Source: Rhizobium esperanzae
Lineage (GTDB): Bacteria; Pseudomonadota; Alphaproteobacteria; Rhizobiales; Rhizobiaceae
Assembly: GCF_002204185.1 (NCBI RefSeq)
Contig: NZ_MXPU01000016.1
Coordinates: forward strand, 62,001 to 126,000
Direction: 5' to 3'
DNA: 64,000 nt
A program made the position numbers and the translations under genes. Below are positions 37,995-46,272 of this stretch, one piece after another (the first letter of the stretch is position 1; each line of letters starts with the position of its first letter). The notes beneath the pieces are model-generated. The model made no database searches. It had not been told where the DNA came from and saw only the letters and a list, made by a program, of their open reading frames with translations.

Positions 37995-38678
37995 ATGACT
38001 AACATTTATGCGACGCCTGAAAAGGTTCAATATGCCAAGAGGCTGTTTGAAATCGGTATCGAATATCTTGAGAGGGAGGGCTATGAAATTTCACGGGTTC
38101 CGCGCGCCGGAAAAAAGAGCTTGCGCCGTGTGAAGAAGGGGAAGGAAGAATTCAACGTTGCTGTTCGAACGTCACAGGACCAGTGGTTTGCGTTCCCCCG
38201 CAATGACAGCACTGGCAAGTGGTTGGGTATGGATGATGTGGATGTCCAACGGGTTATTGTCGTTGCCCTTAATACCCGTGAGGAGGGGAAGGAAAAGATC
38301 GCTCTCGTTCACGACTTCAAGGCCTCAGAGGTCCGCGACCGCCTGAACAAGAATTATAGGGCACGCCACGCCGCAAATCCGAACATCGATATCTCGCACG
38401 GAAACTGGATTTCCCTTTATAATGAGGAGGTGAGTGAACCGACTTCGTACGTGGGGGCGGGCATTGGATTGGCGTTTCCGCCCTGCGATCGAGTGCCGCT
38501 GTTTGGCGTAGCCAGCAATGACGTCGAAGAAGAGGACCTAGCAGATGCCGATGAGCCGATGCCGGCTGCCTCGGCCCCGGTCATCGATGAACCGCTTACC
38601 ATCCCCGAAGCAAAGCGCCGTTTGGCGCTTACGTTTGGCGTTGATCCTTCTGCCATTAAGATCCTAGTTGAGGGCTGA
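37995..38678 (+). CDS. Island protein of unknown function, 227 aa
   Basis: A 227-residue protein opposite the restriction-like operon. The N-terminal part (MTNIYATPEKVQYAKRLFEIGIEYLEREGYEISRVPRAGKKSLRRVKKGKEEFNVAVRTSQDQWFAFPRND...LGMDDVDVQRVIVVALNT) shows an alpha-beta pattern with KKGKEEFNVAVRTSQDQWFAF strands reminiscent of PD-(D/E)xK nuclease-like folds, but I cannot place a catalytic set. The C terminus (PLTIPEAKRRLALTFGVDPSAIKILVEG) looks like a small ubiquitin-like or peptide motif after an acidic linker. Codon use is AT-richer than the chromosome. Possibly an accessory or antagonist of the neighbouring system. Confidence 0.72.
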   Translation: MTNIYATPEKVQYAKRLFEIGIEYLEREGYEISRVPRAGKKSLRRVKKGKEEFNVAVRTSQDQWFAFPRNDSTGKWLGMDDVDVQRVIVVALNTREEGKEKIALVHDFKASEVRDRLNKNYRARHAANPNIDISHGNWISLYNEEVSEPTSYVGAGIGLAFPPCDRVPLFGVASNDVEEEDLADADEPMPAASAPVIDEPLTIPEAKRRLALTFGVDPSAIKILVEG

Positions 38679-38887
38679 CCGAAGTCAAGAACACATGCTC
38701 GCCCTACCGCCGGCCGAAGTGGTTGCCTCTGCCCTCGCCAATTCACTGGCGTGGGCAATATGCATGGTTCATCGAACTTTCTCTGTCTAAATGGCTGATG
38801 CCGACTGATGGCGTGCGCTGGGAAAGACCCGTTCACAACGTGACGTCAGGTATTCGGCTATGACGTTATCAGGACAGTAGGTTACAG

Positions 38888-40066
38888 CTATTGAAATCGG
38901 CGGAGCATCGCTGCTGATGGGTCGTACTCGTACGACTTTATTGTCCCATCCTTCACTCTCGCTACGACCTCGTTGATCACGTGCAGCGGCACCAGATACC
39001 ATTCCTTCGGCTTCACCGGATTTCCGAACCGGTCCTGTATAGTCAAATCAAGCCGCGCCGGAGACAACACGCGGTGCAGGACATTTTCAAGCCGAATTCG
39101 GTTGATGTTAAAGAGCTTATAGGTCGCGACGACTTCGACATCAGCAAGGAGATACGTGGACTCGAGAGCCGCCTGAGCGATCCGCGCCTCAACAGTCCCG
39201 CCAGTGACCCCTATCTTGTGAATCAAGTCCCGGTGCGCGGCGACTTCAGGATGATCGGACTTGCTTCGCAGGACGTAGATGGTGCCGCTCGCAAGGTCTT
39301 CGTTGTCCGCTGCCCCGCCGAACAAAGGCCCTGCATTCGGCTCTGTTATTCGGCGTCCGGCATCATCCTTGTATAGAGCACGCTGAAACGATCTGAGCAG
39401 CAAATCGCTTTCAGTGCCGTTGTCGAAGACGACACGAAGGCGCCGATCCAGCCGGCCGTAGTCCGTCTTGAATTCGTCGCCTAACGCGGCGACAAACGCC
39501 ACCTGGCCGCCCAGAATGAAGAACTCCCCCTGCTTGACGTCCGCGTCTTCTCCAAAACGCCGTGTTTCGCGCGCGGCCTTGTCTAAGTCATCCTTGACTC
39601 GAGCGAACAGCGGCCTGAACATTTCGAAGTCAACGCACGGTGTCCGCTCGGCGACCTCCTCCGCGGCGCGAACTTCAGCGCGGGGCTTTACATGAGTCAA
39701 CTCCATGAGGTTCACATCGCCGATCGGCTCAGCACCAAGTTCAGCCAACAGAGCGTCGTCGTCCACCTCGCCGTCATTGCCCGCGGCAGGCGAAGTCGCC
39801 AGTAACCCATATTGGTCAAATTCCCGAAGCAGTGTGCAGCAATCCTGTTGCGCACGCAGCCTGCTGAGGCGCACGGCATAGAGGCGTTCGAAAATATCGC
39901 GGCCCTCGCCGTGCTGCGGCACGCGGCCATGTTGTTCGCGGAACCGGACGATGTCCTCGAATCCCGCAATGATCCGTTCTTCGCGTGGTGTCCTTGTACT
40001 TTGCTTCTTGGCCTCTGGTGCCGCACCGAGTTCGGCGAGCAGGTCATCGTCAGAAATATCAACCAT
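38888..40066 (-). CDS. GIY-YIG / T5orf172-type nuclease of a restriction-like operon
   Basis: A 392-residue protein. The C-terminal third is a GIY-YIG nuclease of the T5orf172 type: GTIYVLRSKS (261-270), HKIGVTGGTVEARI (283-296) and the catalytic-glutamate-like RIRLENVLHRVL (323-334). The N-terminal half carries two copies of a short acidic-hydrophobic motif, DDDLLAELGAAP (6-17) and DDDALLAELGAEP (102-114), around a conserved helical domain. Its ATG overlaps the helicase stop by 8 bp, so it is the third gene of the methyltransferase-helicase-nuclease operon. Likely the cleaving subunit (inference). Confidence 0.85.
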   Translation of the reverse strand: MVDISDDDLLAELGAAPEAKKQSTRTPREERIIAGFEDIVRFREQHGRVPQHGEGRDIFERLYAVRLSRLRAQQDCCTLLREFDQYGLLATSPAAGNDGEVDDDALLAELGAEPIGDVNLMELTHVKPRAEVRAAEEVAERTPCVDFEMFRPLFARVKDDLDKAARETRRFGEDADVKQGEFFILGGQVAFVAALGDEFKTDYGRLDRRLRVVFDNGTESDLLLRSFQRALYKDDAGRRITEPNAGPLFGGAADNEDLASGTIYVLRSKSDHPEVAAHRDLIHKIGVTGGTVEARIAQAALESTYLLADVEVVATYKLFNINRIRLENVLHRVLSPARLDLTIQDRFGNPVKPKEWYLVPLHVINEVVARVKDGTIKSYEYDPSAAMLRRFQ

Positions 40067-42128
40067 TCTTCTGCTGCTCTACATGCCGCTTCAACGCGAC
40101 CACGCCTTCCGCCATGCGTTTTTCCCAAGCATCGGCCGATGTAATATCAGGCGCGCGGCCGCGCTCCTGCATGAACCTCCTGGCGCGCAACGCCAGGTCC
40201 CGCGCTTCCTCGTAGGGAATACTAATTTTCTTGCTGGCAATCACCGCGGCAACCTGCTTCAGAGTCTGCTCGCTCATGGATTTCGCGAGGATCGAATAAG
40301 CAGCCTCAAACGGGTTGATCCGGTCGATCATATCGATATCGAGATTGCGAACATCCATGGCGAACTTTCGAACCCCATCTATAAGTGCTGATCCGCCCGT
40401 CAGTTGTCCGGATTCTTCTAATTCTGCTGCGACGGCTTTCGCCTTCTGCGTCAGATTCAGGGCCGCAATGGCGTGCTGCCGGATGGCTTCCTGATCGATG
40501 TCGCTGAGTTCGGGGTAGCGATCTCTGACGATCTTGCCCATACGGACTTGGGTCAGTTCCTCCGGCACGGTCTCGTCATCGAACAATCCTTTCTCCAGAG
40601 CGGGTTTGTCTTGCACGAACGCTGTGATGACCTCGTTAAGGTCTTCCTGGCAGATGCGCTTGGCTTCGTTGCTCTGGGGCGTGACAAGGCCGTTGATCTC
40701 AAAGTGGAACTGACCCGTCGCCTCGTTGAAACCAACATTTGTTCCCTCAGGGTCATAGCCCTTTTCGCCGTAATCGAAGTCCTGAAGCGGCCCGCTGTCT
40801 GCGTTCTTCGGCGTGAAATTGAACTTCGGCGCAAGCACCTGTTCCATCAGCAGACTGGCGGCAATCGCCTTGAGTGTGTCGTTGACGGCGTCCACGACCG
40901 CCTCTTCACTGGCGTCGGGTTCAGCAATCAGGTTGGTGAACCGCGCCGAAGATTTGCCGGGGGCGTCACGGGTAGCCCGACCAATGATCTGGATTATCTC
41001 GGTCAAGCTGGCACGATAGCCGACCGTCAACGCATGCTCGCACCAAATCCAGTCAAAGCCTTCTTTGGCCATGCCGAGCGCAATGATGATGTCGACGTGA
41101 TCGCGGTCATTTTTATGGTTGGAGTCTTTGAGCGCAGAAACGACTTTGTCCCTTCGTGTCGCCTCGTCATCGACCAAGTCAGCGACCTTAATGAGACGTC
41201 CATCAGCCAACCGCACCAAATGGAATCCGGTTTTGGCGTCTTCACCCTCCCAGGTGCCGAGAGCGTCCATTATCTCGTTGACCTCTTTCACCTTGTCTTT
41301 GGTGCTCTCGCGAGAATTCACGTTTGGTATATGAACGATCGTCTTGAGGGCGGGATCGAGGACCTTAGTGATGGCGTCGAGATAGCGGCCGGAATAGAAG
41401 AAATAGCCGATATCTAGCGACTTCAGATGATCGTAACCGTTGAGTTGCTCATAGTAGGTGTAGGTGACAGTGACGAACTTCGACTCGTCTTGGGGCGCAA
41501 GCACGGCCTCGGCGTCGCCACGAAAATAAGACCCCGTCATGGCGACCAGATGGACGCGGTCACGGGACAGGAACTGCCCGAGCTGCGTCCCGAGTTTGTT
41601 GTCCGGGTTCGAGCTCACATGGTGAAACTCGTCTACCGCAATCAGGCAATCATCAAACGATTCGATGCCGAGGTCTTCGACGGCAAAGCGAAATGTTGCG
41701 TGGGTGCACACCAGCACCCGGTCGTCGCTCTCAAGGAACTGGCCGACGGCCCTTACCTTTGATTTGGCGACGGACGTGTTCTCGATGCCGGCGATGTTGC
41801 AGAGGTTCCACTGTGGTTTCACGGTCCAGTCGGCCCAGAAGCCGTAATTCGATAGTGGTTCGTCGGCAAAACTGCCGCCGATCGACCGTTCGGGCACAAC
41901 GATGATTGCCTTGCGAACATTTTGATTGTGGAGTTTGTCGAGGGCGATGAACATCAGCGCCCGAGACTTACCCGACGCTGGCGGTGACTTAATCAGCAGG
42001 TATTGCTCTCCACGATGCTCATAGGCGCGCTCCTGCATAGTGCGCATGCCGAGTTCGTTGGCCTTGGTGGATGCGCCCGTTCCTGCCGTCCGCATGGAAA
42101 CCGACGGAATTGTCCTTGTCGTGGTCAT
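40059..42128 (-). CDS. SF2 DNA helicase/translocase of a restriction-like operon
   Basis: A 689-residue DEAD/DEAH-type ATPase from ATG 42128. Walker A is PPASGKSRA (near residue 50), Walker B is AVDEFHHV (about 165-172), and motifs V-VI (IIALGMAKEGFDWIWCEHALTVGYRASLTEIIQIIGRATRDAPGK) fit type I/III restriction translocases (HsdR/Res-like). No nuclease motif is seen, consistent with cleavage by the separate GIY-YIG protein. It begins 4 bp after the methyltransferase stop (a GTG 5 codons upstream would overlap it) and overlaps the nuclease gene by 8 bp. Confidence 0.9.
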   Translation of the reverse strand: MTTTRTIPSVSMRTAGTGASTKANELGMRTMQERAYEHRGEQYLLIKSPPASGKSRALMFIALDKLHNQNVRKAIIVVPERSIGGSFADEPLSNYGFWADWTVKPQWNLCNIAGIENTSVAKSKVRAVGQFLESDDRVLVCTHATFRFAVEDLGIESFDDCLIAVDEFHHVSSNPDNKLGTQLGQFLSRDRVHLVAMTGSYFRGDAEAVLAPQDESKFVTVTYTYYEQLNGYDHLKSLDIGYFFYSGRYLDAITKVLDPALKTIVHIPNVNSRESTKDKVKEVNEIMDALGTWEGEDAKTGFHLVRLADGRLIKVADLVDDEATRRDKVVSALKDSNHKNDRDHVDIIIALGMAKEGFDWIWCEHALTVGYRASLTEIIQIIGRATRDAPGKSSARFTNLIAEPDASEEAVVDAVNDTLKAIAASLLMEQVLAPKFNFTPKNADSGPLQDFDYGEKGYDPEGTNVGFNEATGQFHFEINGLVTPQSNEAKRICQEDLNEVITAFVQDKPALEKGLFDDETVPEELTQVRMGKIVRDRYPELSDIDQEAIRQHAIAALNLTQKAKAVAAELEESGQLTGGSALIDGVRKFAMDVRNLDIDMIDRINPFEAAYSILAKSMSEQTLKQVAAVIASKKISIPYEEARDLALRARRFMQERGRAPDITSADAWEKRMAEGVVALKRHVEQQKNG

Positions 42129-42132
42129 GAGG

Positions 42133-44910
42133 TTAGGCCGCACCTTTCCGTGTCGGTTTCTTCCGTGCCTTTTCGGCGTTCATTTTGGTGTGCAAGTCAA
42201 AGAGTTTCTCAAGGCGCTCCGTGTCGTTGCGAAACCTACGACCGATGTAAATGCGCTCCAAGACTTCGTCGTTTCGCTCATGGGCGGCCCGCAGGTCGGC
42301 AGGCATGGTCTCAGGGGCGTAAAGGTCAGCGATTGTTGCCGGGAAACTCGCTTCACGCGCAAGCAGGATACCTTCGGCGCAACGTGTCAGGTCGGCCTTA
42401 TTCTTTTCCGTCAGCACCGGAACCGGGAAGGTATTCCAACCAAGAGTATTGGAATATGAAAAGCGCATTTCCAATCGAACGCACACTGTGCCGATCCAAA
42501 CCCAGTGAAGTCTTGAGGCGATAAGAGCCATGTTCCAAAGCGGAGCATCGTATATTGCATAAACCTTGTTGGTCACAGTTGTATTGTTGTCCAAGAGGCC
42601 GCACGGGAGGAACTCACGGTTCTCGGAGGTGATTGCCGGAACAGCAATCGTCTGATTTCGTCCAATGTTCATTTCACGCATTTGATGAGCGCGACGTGCC
42701 ATTTCATTGGCGCCTTTATCGCAACTAGCAAGTCGCATCGCACGGACTCCTTCTATGCGACGTCGAATGCTTTCGATCTCCATTGCCTCATGAAGATATT
42801 GGTCTTCAATCCAGATGCAATATCGGTCGATGCCGCGAATAAATTCTGCTGAGCCGAATATCCGTCTAACGAACCGTGCCTTCTGCGTCGCGGTTAGGTT
42901 AAGCTCCTTCAGTTCATCAGATGACAATAGGAGATGTCCGCCGTCATAGGGCATGTTGCCCCTGACCATTTCTGGCAGACCGCTGACAGCCTTTTGGGCT
43001 TTATCGACTACAATATTCTGTCCAGGGACCAAATACGCATTTATGTATTCCGCCTCTCGGGCGATCACCGTGCCGTCTTCTTGAATTGAGAAAAGGCGCC
43101 GAAATTTTTCGGCATGATTGGAAATGCCGACAATAATAACGGTAACGCCCGCATTGTAGCTGGCGAGGTTCGCCCATTTGAAACTGGTATGGGCAAAGCA
43201 GATGGTATGCCCCGTTTCGAAGATGAGAGGCCAAAGGATCGGAACTTGCTGTCCCTGGCAAACAGAGTTGGTGGACACAAATGCAGCGACGGCGTTGGTC
43301 TTTGTGCCGTAGTCCGCCGCTTTCATGAACCAACCCGCTACGTAGTCGAGCGATTTCCAGCTCGGCGTCCTTCCATCAAAAATCGACTTCAGGTCAGACT
43401 TCTGCTCGTTCGATTGCCAAGTTGAACCTAGATAGGGCGGGTTTCCGCAGACGTAGATTTCGCCGCCTTCGTTGTCAAAATCAATTCGTGATTGATCAAG
43501 CGGCGTATGAAAAAGATCGTCAGCATGTAGTTTAACGGCTGCCCCATTTGGCGGGCAGATACTCACCCAATCAAGCCGAAGCGCATTGCCGCAAACGATC
43601 CAATTCTCGGCGTTAAGCGGTAAAAATTCTGCCAATGCTTCCTTCTGCCCTCGATAGATCACATCGCACTGATATTCGGCGATGATCAAAGCGAGACGCG
43701 CTATTTCGGCGGGGAAATCCCGAAGCTCTATGCCGCGAAAATTGGTCAGCGGGATTTCAGTACGCCGACTGGGTTCTCCGCGGCGCTTGTTGATCTCCGC
43801 CTCAATCTCGCGCATCTGCTTATAGGAGATAACGAGGAAGTTTCCAGACCCGCAAGCAGGATCAAAGACCCTGATCCGTGATATACGGCGTCGAAGGTTG
43901 AGAAGCATGCGAGAATTCGTGCCGGCTTCTTCCAGCCTGGCCCGTAGATCGTCCAGAAAGAGCGGATTCAAAACTCTGAGGATATTCGGAACGCTGGTGT
44001 AGTGCATGCCGAGCGCGCCGCGCTCGTCGTCATCGGTTACGGCCTGGATCATCGACCCGAAGATATCTGGATTGATCAGCTTCCAGTTCAGTCCGCCGAT
44101 ATGGAGAAGATAAGACCGTGCAATCTTACTGAACTTCGGCACCTCGGTGCTGCCGGAGAACAGGCCGCCGTTTACATAGGGAAAGCCGTTCGCCCACCGC
44201 GGAAGACTTGCCTTTGATCTATGCTCAATTCTAATATTCATTGCCCGGAATAGAGTACTAATGACTTCATGAGTATTCGAGGAATCCCGTTCGCTCATCT
44301 GGTCGATGGTGGAGGTGAACACGCCTTCCCCGTTGAAGATATCAGTGTCTTCCGCGAAAAAGCAGAAGATCAGCCGGGCCATGAAGTGATTCATGTCCGG
44401 GCGGCGCGCTGCCGTTGCCCACTCGGGATTTTCCTTGAGAAGCTCGACGTACAGCTTATTCAGACGTCCCGTCGCTCGGATATCAAACGAGCTTTCTCGG
44501 ATCTGCTTGACGGTCGTGATCCCCGCTAGCGGGAGGAAGAAGCCGAAATGATCTGGAAATTTCTGATAGGCGCAGGCGATAGTCTCGCCGCTGGCAAGGT
44601 CCTCGGCCTCGAATGAGACGCCATCGGTCGCGAGAATGAACTTCGCTTTATTTGAGGCCGTCTTTGGGCTATTCCGCAGCGCGATCAGCATTTCGCCGAC
44701 CATGCCTTCGGAGCACGTGGCAAGGTGGATATTGCTTTTCTGCAGGACGCCGCCCGTCACATCGGAAGTATTTGCCGATGCCGTGCGGAGCCGCTTAATG
44801 GTAGTTTCCTTGTTGCCAAACGCGGCGAGAAAAGCGAACGGAAACTCCGTGGCATCAAACGGCTTATTGGCAAGTTCGGATACGGCTTCCTCGATTTCGA
44901 CCGCGTTCAT
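42133..44910 (-). CDS. MmeI-like class DNA adenine methyltransferase with target recognition region
   Basis: A 925-residue protein from ATG 44910 (MNAVEIEEAV). Motif I FDPACGSGNF (349-358) and catalytic motif IV NPPYLGS (490-496) define an N6-adenine methyltransferase of the gamma/MmeI-type. The N-terminal helical region (FPDHFGFFLPLAG...DMNHFMARLIFCFFAEDTDIF) matches the MmeI-like spacer domain; the C-terminal 350 residues should hold the target recognition domain. I see no D-x9-E-x-K nuclease motif at the N terminus, unlike true type IIG/IIL enzymes. It heads the operon with the helicase and GIY-YIG genes. AT-richer than the flanking core genes. Confidence 0.92.
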   Translation of the reverse strand: MNAVEIEEAVSELANKPFDATEFPFAFLAAFGNKETTIKRLRTASANTSDVTGGVLQKSNIHLATCSEGMVGEMLIALRNSPKTASNKAKFILATDGVSFEAEDLASGETIACAYQKFPDHFGFFLPLAGITTVKQIRESSFDIRATGRLNKLYVELLKENPEWATAARRPDMNHFMARLIFCFFAEDTDIFNGEGVFTSTIDQMSERDSSNTHEVISTLFRAMNIRIEHRSKASLPRWANGFPYVNGGLFSGSTEVPKFSKIARSYLLHIGGLNWKLINPDIFGSMIQAVTDDDERGALGMHYTSVPNILRVLNPLFLDDLRARLEEAGTNSRMLLNLRRRISRIRVFDPACGSGNFLVISYKQMREIEAEINKRRGEPSRRTEIPLTNFRGIELRDFPAEIARLALIIAEYQCDVIYRGQKEALAEFLPLNAENWIVCGNALRLDWVSICPPNGAAVKLHADDLFHTPLDQSRIDFDNEGGEIYVCGNPPYLGSTWQSNEQKSDLKSIFDGRTPSWKSLDYVAGWFMKAADYGTKTNAVAAFVSTNSVCQGQQVPILWPLIFETGHTICFAHTSFKWANLASYNAGVTVIIVGISNHAEKFRRLFSIQEDGTVIAREAEYINAYLVPGQNIVVDKAQKAVSGLPEMVRGNMPYDGGHLLLSSDELKELNLTATQKARFVRRIFGSAEFIRGIDRYCIWIEDQYLHEAMEIESIRRRIEGVRAMRLASCDKGANEMARRAHQMREMNIGRNQTIAVPAITSENREFLPCGLLDNNTTVTNKVYAIYDAPLWNMALIASRLHWVWIGTVCVRLEMRFSYSNTLGWNTFPVPVLTEKNKADLTRCAEGILLAREASFPATIADLYAPETMPADLRAAHERNDEVLERIYIGRRFRNDTERLEKLFDLHTKMNAEKARKKPTRKGAA

Positions 44911-45196
44911 TTCTCTGACACTCTCAATAACTAGATTTCTGGGCTTCTCAGATGCCGATGGGCATGAATAGCGGAGCGAGAATGAGTCGTCACCGGCGTC
45001 GGAGGTGTTACGCGGCACTCGTCTGCGGTGATTAGAGAAACCTGTGTACGATGGAAAATTGCAACCCCGTACTCTCCGCTCCGCCTGCGCGGCAATTCGT
45101 TGCCATGTCCGGGCAGTTGAGCTGTCGCATGCATTGCTTTGCGCTATTCGTCGAGATGCCACTGCGGTCGGCTTGCCTGCTAGCAGACTACGATCT

Positions 45197-45970
45197 TCAA
45201 AGAGTTGTATGCCGAACCCCAGTCAATTCCGCAAGCCTCCCCACCAACGCATCCTGAAACACGGCATCACCCACCTCCGCCGCAGCCTCCCGCTGCTGCC
45301 GGTGATACCAATACCCGCCGCTGACCTTGGCGGCAGCATCATCGCTCGTCGCCAACCACGTCTGCGTGAGGTGCCCCATCTCCAAATCATCCGGCGCGCC
45401 GGCGCCGCCCATCTTGGTCGGCACCCAGCCGGGATCGACGGCGTTGCTGAGGACATCCGGCCAGTGGCGGGCGAGGGCGGTGGCGAGGGTGGCGATGTAG
45501 AGCTTGCTTTCCGAATAGGCTTGGCTGGCGTTCCATGGCCGCCGCTTCCAGTCGATATCGTCGAGGCTGCTGGCGCCGCTGCGGTGCATGCCGCTCGTGA
45601 GATAGATCAGGCGGTGGGGCCGCGTGATCCAGGCGGTGAGGAGATAGGGGGCGAGCACGTTGACCGCCAGCGTCTTGGCGTGACCTTCCGGCGTTTCGCC
45701 GCGGCTGCGTTCGAGGTAGATGCCGGCATTGTGGATGACGGCGTCCATGCGGCCGATGGCGTTGACCTGGTCGGCGATGGAGCGCGTCTCGGCAGCGCTG
45801 GCGAGATCGCCGATGACGAGGCCGAGGGCGGTGGCTGACGTCTCTGCGATGGCGGCGGCGCGCTCGCGGGAGCGGGCGTGGAGGACGACGTCATGGCCTT
45901 GGCTGATGAGGGTGCGGGCGGCGGCGAGGCCGAGGCCATCGGTGGAACCGGTGATGAAGATGCGGCTCAT
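45197..45970 (-). CDS. Short-chain dehydrogenase/reductase
   Basis: A 257-residue SDR. The cofactor-binding TGSTDGLGLAAA (TGxxxGxG) is at the N terminus, followed by HNAGIYLE (NAG), the catalytic serine in LIYLTSGMHRSG and the YxxxK in AYSESKLY. Classical SDRs reduce or oxidise carbonyl/hydroxyl groups with NAD(P)H; substrate unknown. GC-rich codon use like the core genome suggests the island ends between 44911 and 45196, where I see no gene. Confidence 0.93.
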   Translation of the reverse strand: MSRIFITGSTDGLGLAAARTLISQGHDVVLHARSRERAAAIAETSATALGLVIGDLASAAETRSIADQVNAIGRMDAVIHNAGIYLERSRGETPEGHAKTLAVNVLAPYLLTAWITRPHRLIYLTSGMHRSGASSLDDIDWKRRPWNASQAYSESKLYIATLATALARHWPDVLSNAVDPGWVPTKMGGAGAPDDLEMGHLTQTWLATSDDAAAKVSGGYWYHRQQREAAAEVGDAVFQDALVGRLAELTGVRHTTL

Positions 45971-46272
45971 GGGGTTTCCTTTTGCGGTGGCGTGGTGCGT
46001 TTGCCCATTTCATTGCCAGCTTTGGTGTGAGCTTCGGATAGAGCACGCGGAGGAGCAGCGTAGAGTTTTGCCTCCCGGTCCAAGAGTCAAATCTCGTTGG
46101 CTCTCAAAAAAGAGCAATTTCAGATCTCAAGCCGGGTTGACTCTCACGAGGCACACTCAAAATAGTTTGTCTTTCAATATCTGCGGTTTTTGATAGACAA
46201 GCCTCGTTGAGTTGATAATGATGCAGACAAGGCTGTTTGCCTGACAAATTTCCTGAAATCTGAAAGTCAAGC
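45971..46272. promoter_or_regulatory. AT-rich intergenic region upstream of the Fic gene
   Basis: No gene. It contains an inverted pair AGAGTCAA (46084) / TTGACTCT (46138) and another TTGTCT (46167) / AGACAA (46195), arranged within 190 bp of the fic start. These may be sites for autoregulation by the winged-helix end of the Fic protein (inference). AT content is higher than in flanking genes. Confidence 0.4.

Noticed and set aside
37590..45196. Integrase or attachment site of the island
   Set aside because: I searched by eye for a repeated tRNA-Gln 3' end (GGTTCGAATCC) near 45 kb and for a recombinase gene, and found neither.
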